NCBI RefSeq assembly: GCF_016656965.1
Contig: NZ_CP067977.1
Coordinates: 1,636,501 to 1,700,500, forward strand
Direction: 5' to 3'
Origin: Brevundimonas vitisensis
GTDB taxonomy: Bacteria; Pseudomonadota; Alphaproteobacteria; Caulobacterales; Caulobacteraceae
DNA length: 64,000 nt
Made by a program: the position numbers and the translations under genes. The notes beneath the pieces were generated by a model, which worked only from the letters and a program-made list of their open reading frames with translations, searched no databases and was not told where the DNA came from. This document shows, one piece after another, positions 27,500 through 36,846 of this stretch; the first letter of the stretch is position 1, and the number at the start of each line of letters is the position of its first letter.

Positions 27500-28159
27500 A
27501 TGACCGACTGGATCTTCCCGCCCTCGCCCGTTCCGTCCTTGCCCGTCGTCGGTCAGGCCGCACGGTTCCCGGTTCGCCGCATCCTCTGCGTGGGCCAGAA
27601 CTATGCCGCCCATGCCCGCGAGATGGGGGCCGATCCAGAGCGCGCACCGCCCTTCTTCTTCGCCAAGCCCGGCGATGCCCTGGTCGCAGACGGGGCCGAT
27701 CCCACCTATCCGGGGGAAACCCAGAACCTGCATTATGAGGTCGAGCTGGTCTGTGCCATCGGCCCTGACGGCGCGATTGTCGGCTGGGCGGTTGGCTGCG
27801 ACCTGACGCGCCGCGACCTTCAGGCGGAGGCCAAGGCCAACGGACGTCCCTGGGATGCCTCCAAGGGCTTCGACCAGTCCGCCCCCTGCGGTCCGCTCAC
27901 GCTCGGCGCATTGCCGAACCCACAGGCGACGATCGTCCTGTCGGTCAACGGCGTCGTCCGTCAGTCCAGCCGGCTGTCGGACATGATCTGGAGCCCTGAC
28001 GAGATCCTGGCCGAGGCCGGCAAACTCTGGGCGCTCAAGCCCGGCGATCTGATCTTCACAGGCACGCCTGAAGGTGTCGGGCCGCTGGTGCCCGGCGATC
28101 GCGTCGAGGCCACGGTGGATGGACTGTCGCCGCTGAGCTTTACGGTTCAGCCCCGATGA
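27500..28159 (+). CDS. Fumarylacetoacetate/fumarylpyruvate hydrolase family protein
   Basis: A 219-residue FAH-fold enzyme that cleaves a carbon-carbon bond in fumarylpyruvate or a similar acylpyruvate. The N-terminal ILCVGQNYAAHAREMG is followed by FFFAKPGDALV. The metal ligands are in HYEVELV (E80, E82) and GCDLTRRDLQ (D101), and LKPGDLIFTGTPEGVGP lies near 185. Its size is that of fumarylpyruvate hydrolase (gentisate route) rather than the larger tyrosine-pathway FAH. It overlaps the next gene, a maleylpyruvate/maleylacetoacetate isomerase, by ATGA, so the pair would finish aromatic ring degradation. No ring-cleaving dioxygenase gene is nearby. Confidence 0.88.
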   Translation: MTDWIFPPSPVPSLPVVGQAARFPVRRILCVGQNYAAHAREMGADPERAPPFFFAKPGDALVADGADPTYPGETQNLHYEVELVCAIGPDGAIVGWAVGCDLTRRDLQAEAKANGRPWDASKGFDQSAPCGPLTLGALPNPQATIVLSVNGVVRQSSRLSDMIWSPDEILAEAGKLWALKPGDLIFTGTPEGVGPLVPGDRVEATVDGLSPLSFTVQPR

Positions 28160-28797
28160 CGGCGATTCTCTACGGCTATTGGCGCTCCGGGGCCGCCTAT
28201 CGGCTGCGTATCGCCCTGAATCTCAAGGGCGTGACCTATGAGACGTCCGGCGTCGACCTGCGGACCGGGGCCCAGCGGTCGCCCGACTATCTGGCCCTCA
28301 ATCCCCAGGGCATGGTCCCGGCGCTGGAGATCGACGGCCTGGTCCTGACCCAGAGCCCGGCCATCATGGAATGGCTTGAAGAGACGCGGCCGAACCCGCC
28401 GCTGCTGCCGGCCACCCCTGCGGAACGCGCGCGCGTTCGTGCCATGGCCGCCCTGATAGGCTGCGACATCCATCCGTTGAACAATCTGCGGGTGCTCAGC
28501 GCCATACGCGGTCGTTTCGATGCCGATCAGGCGGCGGTTGACGCCTGGGCCGGCAACTGGATCGGCGCAGGCTTTGCTGCGCTGGAGGCGCTGGTGGCGC
28601 GAGATGGCCAAGGCTGGTGCTTCGGTGCGTCTCCGACCCTGGCCGACGCCTATCTGATCCCGCAGCTGTATTCGGCGCGGCGATTCAATGTGCCGCTGGA
28701 TGCCTATCCTCATCTGCTGGCCGTCGAACAGAAGGCCCTCGAACACGAGGCATTCGCTCGCGCTCACCCGGATCGCCAACCCGACGCGGACGGGTGA
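28156..28797 (+). CDS. maiA: Maleylacetoacetate/maleylpyruvate isomerase (zeta-class GST)
   Basis: Glutathione-dependent cis-trans isomerase acting just before the FAH-family step in homogentisate or gentisate breakdown. It has 213 residues, with a thioredoxin-like N-terminal half (LYGYWRSGAAYRLRIALNLKG, then NPQGMVPALEIDG and LTQSPAIMEWLEE) and a helical C-terminal half (FGASPTLADAYLIPQLYSA). The usual SSCSWR-type active-site stretch reads WRSGAAYRLR here, so one serine and the cysteine are replaced; activity is likely but the change is worth noting. Translationally coupled to the FAH-family gene. Confidence 0.87.
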   Translation: MTAILYGYWRSGAAYRLRIALNLKGVTYETSGVDLRTGAQRSPDYLALNPQGMVPALEIDGLVLTQSPAIMEWLEETRPNPPLLPATPAERARVRAMAALIGCDIHPLNNLRVLSAIRGRFDADQAAVDAWAGNWIGAGFAALEALVARDGQGWCFGASPTLADAYLIPQLYSARRFNVPLDAYPHLLAVEQKALEHEAFARAHPDRQPDADG

Positions 28798-28871
28798 ACA
28801 CTGGTCTGCGGGTAAGACCTTCTTAGGGTCCCGGTCAGGCCCCCTTAAACATTGCCTGCCACACTGAGGGG

Positions 28872-29810
28872 GTGAAGTCCGCAGCCGCCCCTTCTGTGAA
28901 GTCCAAGCTGGCCCTGGCCGTGGTGACCGAGCCTGAGCGGAGCGAGACCGCATGGAATGCCGGGCGCCCCGTCGGCGCGCGCGAGGATGCGCTGCGGCTG
29001 ATGTTGCAGACGGCAGCGGACGGCGGCATGGGCCTGGTCGCGACGCGGCCCGAGGGCGATGTCGAGCGGCTGCTGGGTCAGGCCTGGCCCTTCCCGACCC
29101 CATTTCAGGTCACGGTTCGCACCGTCGCCCTGTCCGAAGGTCTGGATCGCGTCGAGGCCCGCGCCCGCCGTTCGCTGGAGCGGATGGGTCTGCCGCGCGG
29201 CGACACCCTTCTGATCGGACATGCCGGAGACCTGGCCGGGGCCGATGGACGTGCCCTGTGGGACCGGCTGCGGGCGCTCAAGGACCGTGGACTGTTCCGG
29301 CGCATCGGCTTCTGCGCCACCATGGAAGACTCGCCGGCGCTGCTGGCCCGGCGATATCAGCCCGACGTGGTGCAACTGCCCTGCAACCTGCTGGATCAGC
29401 GAGCCCATCGCACGGGCGTGCTCGACACCCTGGCCGAGGCGGGCGTGGCCGTGCATGCGTCATCCGTCTTCGCCGACGGCGTGCTGTTCATCAGCGGCGA
29501 CAGCCTGCCGCCTGAAATGGCGGTTCATGCCCATGCCCTGTCGCGCATCCGGCGCCGTCTGGCCGAGGCCCGTATCGATCCGATGCAGGCAACCCTGGCC
29601 TATACCCTGGGCCTGCCTCAGGTTTCGGCGGTGATCGCCAGCGTCGCCTCGGCGGCGGAGGTCCGCGCTGTCCTGGCCGCCTCGCACGCGCCCGCGCCCG
29701 CCCATCTGGACTGGGCGACCATGGCCTTGGAAACGGGCCTGCCCGAGAGTGGAACGGCGCAGTCGCTAGGCCACCGCGCCGCCCTTTCCCGCATCAGTAG
29801 CGCAGCCTGA
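28872..29810 (+). CDS. Aldo/keto reductase family protein
   Basis: A 312-residue TIM-barrel oxidoreductase-like protein. Family features are DTLLIGHAGDL where the barrel wall runs to LKDRGLFRRIGFCATMED, VVQLPCNLLDQR in mid-protein, and a C-terminal nucleotide end (YTLGLPQVSAVIASVASAAEV). The N-terminal DxxxxY catalytic region is weakly conserved, so the reaction is uncertain; such proteins often act on sugars or aldehydes. GTG 28872 is the first start, with GAGGGG directly before it, an awkward spacing; GTG 28896 is the alternative. The last 17 bases overlap convergent btuB. Confidence 0.72.
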   Translation: MKSAAAPSVKSKLALAVVTEPERSETAWNAGRPVGAREDALRLMLQTAADGGMGLVATRPEGDVERLLGQAWPFPTPFQVTVRTVALSEGLDRVEARARRSLERMGLPRGDTLLIGHAGDLAGADGRALWDRLRALKDRGLFRRIGFCATMEDSPALLARRYQPDVVQLPCNLLDQRAHRTGVLDTLAEAGVAVHASSVFADGVLFISGDSLPPEMAVHAHALSRIRRRLAEARIDPMQATLAYTLGLPQVSAVIASVASAAEVRAVLAASHAPAPAHLDWATMALETGLPESGTAQSLGHRAALSRISSAA

Positions 29811-31641
29811 CCCCGACATAGGCCGAGCGGCCCGGCTCGCCGTATCCCAGCACCTGCTGATAGTGCTCGTCGGCCAGGTTTTCGATCCGTGCGGTGATCG
29901 CGACCTGATTGTTCACCTGCCAGGACCCGTTCAGGTTGGCGGTGACGAAGCCCTCGCGCACGCCGCCGGAATCGTCCTGATCGCCCTCGGCTCGCACCGT
30001 CAGAGCCCCCGAAAACCGCTCGCCGGTCCAGCCCAGGGTGGCCGATCCCGAATGCTCGGGTACCCGCAGAAGCCTGCTGCCATCCGCCTCATCGCGGGCG
30101 TCGGTCCAGGCATAGGCCAGGGTCAGGTCAAAGCCCGCGCCCAGCACCGCCCGTCCCTCGACCTCCAGCCCGTCGGTGCGGGTCCGGTCGATATTGTCGT
30201 AGAAGGAATCGAAGGTGGTCGTATCGAAGACATAGATGATCTGGTCATCGACCGTCAGCCGATACAGGGTGGCCCGGCCCTCGATCCGGCCATCGGACGA
30301 CGCCCAGCCCAAGGCGACCTCCACCCCTTCGGCGGTCTCGGGCCTCAGCCTCGGGAACGGCTGTGACGAGAAGCAGAAGTCACAGACCGCCTGGCTGATC
30401 GACGGGGCCTTGAAGCCCGTGCCCCAGGCCCCGGACAGGATCAGGCCACCCGCGACGTCAAGCGCTGCCGACACCCGGCCAGTGGTCTCGCCGCCATAGT
30501 CGTCGGTCTCGTCATGGCGAAGCCCGGCCGTCAGGGTCAGGCGATCAGACGGCTCGAACCGGGCCACACCAAAGATCGAGCTTGTTCCCATCTCCTCCGT
30601 TAGCCCGCTGGACAGGCTTCCGCTGGTGTCCTCGCGTTCCGCGCCGAAGGCATAGGCCAGGCGCTGGTCGAGGGCTGTGCCGTCCGCCTGCCAGCGCAAA
30701 GCCAGCCGGTCCGCCTCGAACACGGACGGGAAGGCCGAGATGGTCTCGCGCTCGATCTCCATGGCCGAGACGCTGAACTGATGGGCCAGGCCGAAGGCGT
30801 CCAGCCGCAGGCGTGCGAAGCCCGAGGTCTGCTCGCTGGTCTGGCGATCCAGGGTGTCGGCCAGGGCAAAGGTCGGTGCCGGGAAGCCATCGGTGTCGGC
30901 CCGGCTGTCGCTCCAGCGCAGCGACCCGTCCAAGGTGGCGGCGGGCGTCACGGCATAGCGGCCCTTCAGGGTGATCGTCGTGTTTTCGAACCCGTCGGCC
31001 TCGGGATTGCCGTCGGCCTCGTCGGCGGCCGAGATGCCGTCGGTGTCGAAGCGGGCGACTTGGACGCTCAAGGCGCGGCGCTGGTCGGCGACACCCAGGG
31101 CCAGACGACCGCGCAGGGTGTCATACGACCCCGCCTCGGCCTCGGCGGCCACGCCGTCGATCTCGCGGGTCGTGAAGGCAATCACCCCGCCGATGGCGTC
31201 GGACCCCCACAGCGATGACTGCGGCCCGCTGAGCACCTCGATGCGTTCGACGTCGCTGAGAGCAAAGCCGGAAAAGTCGAAGGCTCCGTTGACCTCGGCC
31301 GGGTCGTTGACCGGTACGCCGTCGACCAGGACCAGGGTCTTGCCGGGGGTGGCCCCTCGCATACGGACCTGGGCGACACCGCCGAAGGCCCCCGCCCGCA
31401 CCACCGACAGACCGGGCACATCGGCCAGGATGTCGGCAGCAAAGACGGCACCCCGCTGGTGGATGGTCAGGGCATCGATGACCCGCGCGCCTGGCGTCCG
31501 GGCGACGATGGCCGGGATGCGGGTCGCGGTGACAACGACCTCGGGCACGTCGGTGGCTTCAGGCTGGGATTGCGCGAATGCAGGTAAGGCAAGAAACGCC
31601 GCCGACAGGGCGACGGTGGACAAAAGGATGGACCGCTTCAT
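29794..31641 (-). CDS. btuB: TonB-dependent cobalamin receptor BtuB
   Basis: Outer-membrane importer for vitamin B12. It has 615 residues. The signal peptide ends FAQ near 24, the TonB box and plug lead PEVVVTATRIPA is at 33-44, the plug contains VRMRGATPGKTLVLVDGVPVND and VLSGPQSSLWGSDAIGG, and the barrel ends YVGVRLRY. The BtuB assignment rests on the cobalamin riboswitch in its leader and on family style. ATG 31641. Transcript leader is over 350 bases, most of it riboswitch. Confidence 0.93.
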   Translation of the reverse strand: MKRSILLSTVALSAAFLALPAFAQSQPEATDVPEVVVTATRIPAIVARTPGARVIDALTIHQRGAVFAADILADVPGLSVVRAGAFGGVAQVRMRGATPGKTLVLVDGVPVNDPAEVNGAFDFSGFALSDVERIEVLSGPQSSLWGSDAIGGVIAFTTREIDGVAAEAEAGSYDTLRGRLALGVADQRRALSVQVARFDTDGISAADEADGNPEADGFENTTITLKGRYAVTPAATLDGSLRWSDSRADTDGFPAPTFALADTLDRQTSEQTSGFARLRLDAFGLAHQFSVSAMEIERETISAFPSVFEADRLALRWQADGTALDQRLAYAFGAEREDTSGSLSSGLTEEMGTSSIFGVARFEPSDRLTLTAGLRHDETDDYGGETTGRVSAALDVAGGLILSGAWGTGFKAPSISQAVCDFCFSSQPFPRLRPETAEGVEVALGWASSDGRIEGRATLYRLTVDDQIIYVFDTTTFDSFYDNIDRTRTDGLEVEGRAVLGAGFDLTLAYAWTDARDEADGSRLLRVPEHSGSATLGWTGERFSGALTVRAEGDQDDSGGVREGFVTANLNGSWQVNNQVAITARIENLADEHYQQVLGYGEPGRSAYVGVRLRY

Positions 31642-31827
31642 CTGAGCGTGACTCCGTCAGCCCCGCGACCGCGCGCGCCGGGGCTTGTGAACAGCGACCG
31701 ACCCACCGCAGGACAAGGGTCCAGCGGCGACGCAGGGGTCGGGTCGCTTCGACGGAACGAACCTGATGACAATCAGGCCGGTGGTCCCCGCGTCTCTGTC
31801 TGGTCCCGGACAGCGGACGAGCGACGT

Positions 31828-32025
31828 CGGCGGCCAGGTCTCCTGGCTTGCGGGTCAACAACGGGCGTCCACGCCTTCCCAGGCCTTCATGAAATGAAGC
31901 CCCAGTGACGCCGGATCATGGCTGATCCGGATCGGACGACCGCCTCGCCGCCTACAGTTGCGGGCACAGCCACGGTTTCGCACCGTGTTCCCTTAACCGC
32001 CTGCGCGCCTTGTCGCAGTGCAGCA
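31828..32025 (-). ncRNA. Cobalamin (adenosylcobalamin) riboswitch
   Basis: On the minus strand the conserved core appears in order: GGGAACACGGTGCGAAACCG, then CCCGCAACTGTAG (31964-31952), and at the 3' end the B12 box AAGCCAGGAGACCTGGCC (31849-31832). It lies in the leader of btuB, so corrinoid binding should lower receptor synthesis. Boundaries are approximate. The 5' end begins right after the DUF4328 stop, so the btuB promoter probably sits inside that gene's 3' end. Confidence 0.95.
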
Positions 32026-32043
32026 CAGCTTAGGCAAGCGGGA

Positions 32044-32745
32044 TCAAGAGGACCACACCGGACCTTGTCGGTCAGGGGGCCTGTACCCGCTCTGGATCAG
32101 GGCCGTCTGGCGTGCGGAGATCTCCCCGCCAATCTTGAGGAAAAGAATGCCCGCCAAGAGGGGGAGGATATGGAGGCCCATGTACACGACATCGCTGATC
32201 AGCACCTCACGTGCCGATTGAGCTGTGCGGCCCATGATGCCGGAAGCCACACTTGCGAAACTGAACAGCAGAACCAAAGCCCACCAGATCCGCAGTGTGA
32301 CGGGATCGGACAGGCGTTTCCATTTTTCGGGTGCCTGACTGGAACGCCACAGCTCGCTTGTTATGCGGTAGGGCATCCACAGGGACACCAGCGGAATGAT
32401 GAACCACCAGACGACCCACTTCGGTGAGGTCTCGATTCCATGACTGAGACCGCGGGCGTTTCGAACAGCCCGCAGATACCACATCAGAACCAGGATCGCC
32501 GAGACGACGTAAGTTACAAAGTAGGCCAAGCCCGTTGCCGCCGTGGTCCAGATTTCAAGCTCGCCGCCGACCAGATAGCTGGTTTCCGTCAGGTAGGTGT
32601 CGCCCGGCAGTTGGCCGACCAGCCAGACGCGATAGCCGAGACCGGCCATAAATGAGACGGTCACCGCGAAGTACAGCACGGTCCACACCTTCACGGCACC
32701 CCAAAGCCGGTCGATAGGCCGGATAGTGGCCGCAGTTCTCGTCAT
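32044..32745 (-). CDS. DUF4328 multi-pass membrane protein
   Basis: A 233-residue membrane protein with about six hydrophobic segments. The DUF4328 hallmarks are the VLMWYLRAVRNARGL stretch, SPKWVVWWFIIPLVSLWMPY and ITSELWRSS. Function unknown; family members are scattered and often accessory. ATG 32745 is favoured over GTG 32760 because GGGGGA lies seven bases upstream. GC looks lower than in its neighbours. It sits between the btuB riboswitch and mutS. Confidence 0.82.
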   Translation of the reverse strand: MTRTAATIRPIDRLWGAVKVWTVLYFAVTVSFMAGLGYRVWLVGQLPGDTYLTETSYLVGGELEIWTTAATGLAYFVTYVVSAILVLMWYLRAVRNARGLSHGIETSPKWVVWWFIIPLVSLWMPYRITSELWRSSQAPEKWKRLSDPVTLRIWWALVLLFSFASVASGIMGRTAQSAREVLISDVVYMGLHILPLLAGILFLKIGGEISARQTALIQSGYRPPDRQGPVWSS

Positions 32746-32844
32746 GGTCGTATCCCCCACCCTCGATCATTTGGCACCGCCCCACGGCAATAGGCAAGGA
32801 CGGCTTGAGCCGACCTCCACAATCCTTCACCCTGTCCGTCTTCC

Positions 32845-35532
32845 ATGAACGCCCCCCTCACTCATCCGCCGAAGACCGCTGCCGAGCCGGGCGTCACGCC
32901 GGTCATGGCGCAATTCCTCGAAGCCAAGGCCAAGGCGACGGATGCGATCCTGTTCTTTCGCATGGGCGATTTCTACGAGCTGTTCTTCGACGATGCGGTC
33001 CAGGCCTCGGCTGCGCTGGGACTGGCCCTCACCAAGCGGGGCAAGCATCTGGGCGAGGACATTCCCATGGCGGGGGTGCCGGTCCATGCCATGGAAGGCT
33101 ATCTGGCGCGCCTGATCCGCCAGGGGTTCCGCGTCGCCGTCTGCGAACAGATGGAAGACCCGTCCGAGGCGAAGAAGCGCGGGTCCAAGGCGGTGGTCCG
33201 GCGCGACATCGTGCGGGTGGTGACGCCCGGCACCCTGACCGAGGATGCCTTGCTGGACGCGCGCGGCGCGAACCGTCTGGCGGCGGTGGCGATCCGCAAG
33301 GGGCGCGCTGCCGTGGCCGTGGTCGAACTGTCGGCCGGGGCGGTCGATGTGGTGGCCTGTGCGCTGAAGGACCTGGGCGCGACCCTGGCCGCCTTTCGCC
33401 CGTCCGAGGTTCTGGTGCCCGACCGCCTGTTCTCCGACCCGGAGGCCAAGGCGGCGCTCGATGGCTCGGGCGGCGTGGTCCAGGCCCTGCCCCAGGCCCA
33501 GGCCGAACCCGTCGGCGCGCGGGCGCGGGTCGAGCGGCTGTATGGGGTCGCGGTCCTGGACGGCTTCGGGGCCTTCGAGGAGGCCGAGGTCTCGGCCCTG
33601 GGGCTGATCGCCGCCTATCTGGAAACTACCCAGGCCGGGCGCATCCCGGTCCTGTCGCCGCCGCGCCGGTCGGGCGAGGCCGGCTTCCTGGCTATCGACC
33701 CGGCGACCCGGCTGAGCCTGGAGATCGATCGGACCCAGAGGGGCGAACGCGAAGGGTCGCTGCTGTCGGTGATCGATCGCACGGTGACGGCGGCGGGCGC
33801 CCGGGCCCTGGGCGAACGCATCGCCCGGCCGCGGCGCGACCCGGTTCAGATCAACCACGGCCTGGATGCGGTCGAATGGCTGCTGGAGCGACGCGACCTG
33901 CGTCGGGACCTGCGATCCTCGCTGCGGGCCTGTCCCGATCTGGCGCGGGCAGCGTCTCGCCTGGCACTCGGACGCGGCGGGCCACGCGATCTGGCGGCAA
34001 TCCGCGCAGGACTGTCTACGGCCCAGACGTTGTCGGCCCTGTTCGCCAGCACCACGCGCGAGCCGATCGCCGGGCCGCCCGAGCGCATCGGTTCGTGTCT
34101 GGATCAGCTGGCGCTCGACCCCGCCCTGGGCCATCTGCTGGGCGATCTGGTCGACGGCCTGGTCGAGGAACTCCCGCATCTGGTCCGCGACGGGGGCTAT
34201 GTCCGGCCCGGACACCGGCCCGAACTAGATGCGGCCCGCACCCTGCGTGATGACAGCCGCAAGGTCGTCGCCGAGCTGGAAGCCCGCGCGATCAGCCAGT
34301 CCGGCGTCGCCTTCAAGGTCCGGCACAATGCGGTGCTGGGCTATTTTCTGGAAGCCTCGGCCAAGGCGGCCGAGCCCCTGTTCCGCGCTGGTCCCGACAG
34401 CCCCTTCATCCACCGCCAGACCCTGGCCAATCAGGTTCGCTTCACGACCGTCGAACTGTCGGAACTGGATGCGAAGATCAGCCAGGCGGGCCACCGGGCC
34501 CTGGCCCTGGAAGCCGAGACCTTCGAGGCGTGGCGGCGTGCGGTCGAGAGCCTGGCGCTGAAACTTCAAACCCTGGCCGAAGCCCTCGCGGAGCTGGACG
34601 CCAATGCCGCCCTAGCAGAATGGGCCGAAGAAGTCGGAGCCGTCCGACCCGTCGTCGACTCCAGCCTGGGCTTTATGGTCGAGGCCGGTCGCCATCCGGT
34701 GGTCGAGGCGGCGGTCAAGGCGGCGGGCGATCCCTATACGCCCAACCCCTGTCGGCTGGACGGGTCGGGCGTGGGCTGCGCGCGGCTGGCCATCGTGACC
34801 GGGCCGAACATGGCGGGTAAGTCGACCTTCCTGCGCCAGAATGCGCTGCTGGTCATCCTGGCTCAGGCCGGGGCGTTCGTGCCCGCCGCCTCGATGCGGC
34901 TGGGTGTCGTTGACCGGCTGTTCAGCCGGGTGGGAGCGGGCGACGACCTGGCGCGCGGCCGGTCCACCTTCATGACCGAAATGGTCGAGACCGCCGCCAT
35001 CCTGACCCAGGCGACCGAGCGGTCCTTTGTCGTTCTGGACGAAATCGGGCGCGGCACCGCCACCTATGACGGCCTGGCCATCGCCTGGGCCGTGGCCGAG
35101 GCTCTGCATGACGTGAACCGGACGCGCACCCTGTTCGCCACCCACTATCACGAACTGGCCCGGCTGGAGGATCGGCTGGACCACGTCTGCAACCTGTCGA
35201 TGCGGGCGCGCGAATGGAACGGCGACCTGGTCTTCCTGCATGAGGCGGCGCCTGGCGCGGCAGACCGGTCCTATGGGGTGCAGGTCGCGCGGCTGGCTGG
35301 GGTGCCGCCCCCCGTCGTGGCGCGCGCCAAGTCCGTATTGGCCCGGCTGGAGGGCGAAAAGGCCGCTCATGGCCGACTGGACGACCTGCCCCTTTTCGCT
35401 GTGGCCGAGCCTGCGGCACCCCCGCCGCTGTCGGCCCTCGACGTGGCCCTGTCCGAGCTCGATCCCGACGCCCTGTCCCCGCGCGAGGCGCTAGAGGCTC
35501 TGTACCGGCTGAAACAGATCGCGCCGTCCTGA
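32845..35532 (+). CDS. mutS: DNA mismatch repair protein MutS
   Basis: Recognises base mismatches and small loops and starts repair. It has 895 residues. The mismatch-reading Phe-Tyr-Glu is in RMGDFYELFFDDA (43-45). The lever and clamp domains fill the middle. The ATPase has Walker A GPNMAGKSTFLRQ at 653, an adjacent DDLARGRSTFMTEM, Walker B VLDEIGRGTATYDG and the ATHYHEL switch. Length and start (MNAPLTHPP) fit the family. Its stop is three bases from that of convergent pabB. Confidence 0.97.
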   Translation: MNAPLTHPPKTAAEPGVTPVMAQFLEAKAKATDAILFFRMGDFYELFFDDAVQASAALGLALTKRGKHLGEDIPMAGVPVHAMEGYLARLIRQGFRVAVCEQMEDPSEAKKRGSKAVVRRDIVRVVTPGTLTEDALLDARGANRLAAVAIRKGRAAVAVVELSAGAVDVVACALKDLGATLAAFRPSEVLVPDRLFSDPEAKAALDGSGGVVQALPQAQAEPVGARARVERLYGVAVLDGFGAFEEAEVSALGLIAAYLETTQAGRIPVLSPPRRSGEAGFLAIDPATRLSLEIDRTQRGEREGSLLSVIDRTVTAAGARALGERIARPRRDPVQINHGLDAVEWLLERRDLRRDLRSSLRACPDLARAASRLALGRGGPRDLAAIRAGLSTAQTLSALFASTTREPIAGPPERIGSCLDQLALDPALGHLLGDLVDGLVEELPHLVRDGGYVRPGHRPELDAARTLRDDSRKVVAELEARAISQSGVAFKVRHNAVLGYFLEASAKAAEPLFRAGPDSPFIHRQTLANQVRFTTVELSELDAKISQAGHRALALEAETFEAWRRAVESLALKLQTLAEALAELDANAALAEWAEEVGAVRPVVDSSLGFMVEAGRHPVVEAAVKAAGDPYTPNPCRLDGSGVGCARLAIVTGPNMAGKSTFLRQNALLVILAQAGAFVPAASMRLGVVDRLFSRVGAGDDLARGRSTFMTEMVETAAILTQATERSFVVLDEIGRGTATYDGLAIAWAVAEALHDVNRTRTLFATHYHELARLEDRLDHVCNLSMRAREWNGDLVFLHEAAPGAADRSYGVQVARLAGVPPPVVARAKSVLARLEGEKAAHGRLDDLPLFAVAEPAAPPPLSALDVALSELDPDALSPREALEALYRLKQIAPS

Positions 35533-35535
35533 GCC

Positions 35536-36846
35536 TTAATCGGCCGATCCGGTCAGGGCCTGCCTCAGGGCGCTGATCTTGACCGTGGTCTCGGCCAGTT
35601 CGGCGTCCGGATCGCTGTCGGCCACGATGCCTGCCCCCGCCAGGGTGCGGAACGACCATCCCCGCCCATCCTGGACGAAGCCGGCCGTTCGGATCAGGAC
35701 CGAGGCGGTCAGGCTGCCCTCGGCATCGATCATGAACAGGGACCCGCACCATGGACCGCGCGGCGGTTCCAGATCGGCGATGACCTTCATCGACTGATGC
35801 TTCGGTGCGCCGGTGATCGATCCGGGTGGAAAGGTGGCCCCCATCAGTTCGGCAGGACCGGTGCCTGACCGGGCCTGGGCCGTCACCGTCGAGACCAAAT
35901 GGTGGACGGTCGGCAGGGTTTCGACCTCGAACAACCGCTCGACCTTGACCGAGCCCGGCACGGCGACGCGCGACAGGTCGTTGCGCATCAGATCGACGAT
36001 CATCAGGTTTTCTGCCCGGTCCTTGGCGCTGGCGACCAGGTCGGCGGCCAGCCGGGCATCGGTCGCCGCATCCGCATCGCGACCCCGTGTCCCCTTGATG
36101 GGCCGCGTCTCGATCCGGGCGGCGGCGGCGTCGAAGTTCAGGAAAAGCTCGGGCGAGTTGGACACCAGGGCCCGGTCGCCCATCCGCCAGAAGGCCCCGT
36201 AGGCCGCCGCCCGCGATCTGGCCAGCCGCAGGAAGACGTCGAACGGATCGACCCCCGATCCCAGACGTCCGGACCAGGCCCGGGCGATATTCGCCTGGAA
36301 CAGCTCACCCTCGCCGATCCGGCGCACCACTTCGGCCACGGCATGGCGGTAGGCGTCGTCCGATGCCTCGGTGTGAAAGGTCTCTGCCGGCGGGCCGGGC
36401 ACGTCGGGGCTGGTGGCCAAGCCCAGCCATCCTTCCGCGCGGTCGGCCTGGCCTTCCGCCTCGGCCTCGCTGGCCCCCAGGCCGACGGCCGTGGCGACGC
36501 CGTCCTGAAAACGCAGCAGGGCCGGATAGCGGGCCAGCATCAGGTCGGGCCAGTCGCCGTCCTGCGACACGCCCCGCTGGCCGGTCGCCGGCCGTGCCCC
36601 GCCGTCATAGGTCGCCAGGCCGACCACGCCCCTGGCGAAATCGGGATCATTCAGTATGCGGAACGGGGCCTCCGGCGGCATGGGACCGACGAACAGCAGG
36701 TCCGGCTCGGCCGCCACCCACGAGCGCCCGGCCCGGACGTCGCCGTCCGAAATCAGGGCCAGGGCTCCCGTCCGGCGGTGAAGGCCACAGGCAACTGCCA
36801 GCGGATCGTGCCAGTCCACCCGCCGCTCGACCCTATGCATGGTCAC
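35536..36846 (-). CDS. pabB: Aminodeoxychorismate synthase component I
   Basis: Uses chorismate and ammonia to make 4-amino-4-deoxychorismate for folate. It has 436 residues of the chorismate-binding fold. The PIKGTRGRD segment near 246 carries the lysine that marks PabB-type rather than anthranilate enzymes. Also seen are DLMRNDLSRVAVPGSV, HHLVSTVTA, and FPPGSITGAPKHQSMKVI with AGAGIVADSDPDAE at the end. An N-terminal domain of about 150 residues is divergent. No PabC domain is fused. It overlaps the phosphatase gene upstream by four bases (ATGA). The pair interrupts the common mutS-glnD neighbourhood. Confidence 0.92.
   Translation of the reverse strand: MTMHRVERRVDWHDPLAVACGLHRRTGALALISDGDVRAGRSWVAAEPDLLFVGPMPPEAPFRILNDPDFARGVVGLATYDGGARPATGQRGVSQDGDWPDLMLARYPALLRFQDGVATAVGLGASEAEAEGQADRAEGWLGLATSPDVPGPPAETFHTEASDDAYRHAVAEVVRRIGEGELFQANIARAWSGRLGSGVDPFDVFLRLARSRAAAYGAFWRMGDRALVSNSPELFLNFDAAAARIETRPIKGTRGRDADAATDARLAADLVASAKDRAENLMIVDLMRNDLSRVAVPGSVKVERLFEVETLPTVHHLVSTVTAQARSGTGPAELMGATFPPGSITGAPKHQSMKVIADLEPPRGPWCGSLFMIDAEGSLTASVLIRTAGFVQDGRGWSFRTLAGAGIVADSDPDAELAETTVKISALRQALTGSAD

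Noticed and set aside
28801..28828. Hairpin GGTCT/AGACC after the isomerase gene as a terminator
   Set aside because: Only five pairs and a TTCTT tail; too weak to call.
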